Assembly: GCF_902498065.1 (NCBI RefSeq)
Contig: NZ_CABVIR010000002.1
Location: forward strand, 620,001-684,000
Direction of reading: 5' to 3'
DNA: 64,000 bases
DNA from: Pseudomonas fluorescens
Lineage (GTDB): Bacteria > Pseudomonadota > Gammaproteobacteria > Pseudomonadales > Pseudomonadaceae
Made by a program: the position numbers and the translations under genes. Position 1 is the first letter of the stretch, and each line of letters begins with the position of its first letter. The notes below the pieces were generated by a model. It was not told where the DNA came from. It ran no database searches and worked only from the letters and a program-made list of their open reading frames with translations. Shown here in pieces: positions 63,196 through 64,000 of the stretch.

Positions 63196-64000
63196 CTACA
63201 ACGGTAAATGCCGACTCAACAACGCCCTCAATGCCGCCGGTTTCACCGGTTTGGCCAGGTAATCCAGCCCCGCTGCATGCACCTGCGCCACAGTCTCGGG
63301 GCGCCCGTCGGCGCTGATCACCACGCCCGGCACTGGCTCGCCCAAACGGGTACGCAGCCACGCCATCAATTCGGTCCCGGTCTCGCCATTGTCCAGGTGA
63401 TAATCCACCAGCGCCAATTGCGGACGTACGCCATCGCTGAGCAGCGCCGCGCATTCGTCGCGATTGCGCGCGGTCCAGACCTGACAACCCCAGCGGGTCA
63501 GCAAACTGTTCATGCCGATGAGGATGCTGTCTTCATTGTCGATGCACAGCACCTGCGCGCCGCTCAGCAACTTGCCGTTGAGCGGGGCGACTTTGCTCGG
63601 CGTCGCGGTTTGCGCCTTTGCCAACGGCACGCTGACGCTGAACACGCTGCCACGGCCCGGCCAGGAACGCACTTGCAAGGTGTGCCCCAGAACGCGACAC
63701 AGCCCGTCAGCAATCGCCAGCCCCAGGCCCAAACCTTTCTCGGCACGGGTCTGGTGACTGTCCAGGCGTTTGAATTCCTCGAAAATCACTGTCAATTTGT
63801 CTTTCGGGATACCCGGCCCACGGTCCCAGACTTCCAGGCACAGTTCACCCTTGTGCCGACGAACCCCCAACAGCACGGGGCCCTTGGCGTAGCGAAAGGC
63901 GTTGGTCAGAAAATTCTGCAAGATCCGTCGTAACAGTTTGATGTCGCTGTCGACCCGCAGCGTGCTGCCGCGAACTCGGAATTTGAGCCCTTGGTCCCGG
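63196..64000 (-). CDS. Hybrid sensor histidine kinase/response regulator (C-terminal part)
   Basis: The frame stays open to the right window edge, so this is the C-terminal 268 or so codons of a larger gene. It contains the kinase ATPase domain: N box LQNFLTNAFRYAKGPV, G1 DRGPGIP, and G2 GLGLGLAIADGLCRVLGHTL. A receiver domain follows with acidic pocket CIDNEDS, phospho-acceptor Asp in LALVDYHLDNGETG and Lys in YLAKPVKP. No output domain follows, so it is a hybrid kinase passing phosphate onward. N-terminal sensor and histidine lie outside the window. Sequence upstream of 63921 (VDSDIKLLRRI) confirms the frame continues. Confidence 0.93.
   Translation of the reverse strand, partial: RDQGLKFRVRGSTLRVDSDIKLLRRILQNFLTNAFRYAKGPVLLGVRRHKGELCLEVWDRGPGIPKDKLTVIFEEFKRLDSHQTRAEKGLGLGLAIADGLCRVLGHTLQVRSWPGRGSVFSVSVPLAKAQTATPSKVAPLNGKLLSGAQVLCIDNEDSILIGMNSLLTRWGCQVWTARNRDECAALLSDGVRPQLALVDYHLDNGETGTELMAWLRTRLGEPVPGVVISADGRPETVAQVHAAGLDYLAKPVKPAALRALLSRHLPL

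Overview
The window is chromosomal DNA of a fluorescent-group Pseudomonas. Three things point there: the order gltA / sdhCDAB-sucAB-lpd-sucCD / branched-chain amino acid carrier, the aerobic-type cobalamin gene order cobO-cobB-bluB-cobD-cobC-cobQ-cobP-cobU-phosphatase-cobV, and many REP doublets of the GTGGGAGC...GCGAT type. Nearly everything is core metabolism and envelope biology. I see no prophage, no intact insertion sequence, no CRISPR array, no rRNA or tRNA gene and no defence island.

Layout. 1-3140: a GlcG/HbpS-type protein, a frameshifted REP-associated tyrosine transposase (RAYT) between two REP doublets, a TetR regulator divergent from a DUF808 membrane protein. 3150-7501: an MlaA-type lipid-transport protein overlapping an alpha/beta hydrolase (minus strand), a small membrane protein, a GH17-type glucan enzyme. 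7845-10867: a glycine-betaine-type binding protein, then the DUF485 protein and the acetate symporter ActP. 11464-24496: citrate synthase divergent from succinate dehydrogenase, then 2-oxoglutarate dehydrogenase, dihydrolipoamide dehydrogenase and succinyl-CoA synthetase, an almost continuous TCA-cycle block. 24925-33477: branched-chain amino acid carrier, DUF599 and MAPEG membrane proteins, a small lipoprotein, two overlapping thioesterases, HtpG, pirin, OsmC, an exported amidohydrolase. 33620-43601: a chemoreceptor, DUF3108, purN/purM, DUF2066, PerM-type permease, Hda, two NlpC/P60 lipoproteins, an O-methyltransferase. 43719-45685: a sorbosone-dehydrogenase-like lipoprotein and an unknown protein. 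45850-55180: a cobalamin riboswitch and ten late-step cobalamin genes, mostly joined by ATGA overlaps. 55333-57725: MarR regulator, MFS transporter, a 40-residue membrane peptide and a periplasmic glutathione peroxidase. 57816-64000: FadL-type porin, two unknown genes, an unusual 1-kb region without a convincing gene, a Sel1-like protein, RmuC and the C-terminal part of a hybrid histidine kinase.

How the genes work together. The TCA block converts acetyl-CoA (fed by ActP-imported acetate) through citrate, and 2-oxoglutarate through succinyl-CoA to fumarate. SucB and Lpd complete the dehydrogenase complex started by SucA. The cobalamin block adenosylates, amidates and attaches the lower ligand (BluB makes dimethylbenzimidazole). 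Its first gene follows the B12-sensing RNA.

No clearly new system is visible. The observations I rate highest are a REP doublet that has become the C-terminus of cobB and the start region of bluB, a pair of matching 16-bp operator-like palindromes around a probably leaderless marR gene, a good heat-shock promoter for htpG buried in the preceding gene, and a DnaA-box-like hairpin beside an AT-rich tract near 61 kb.
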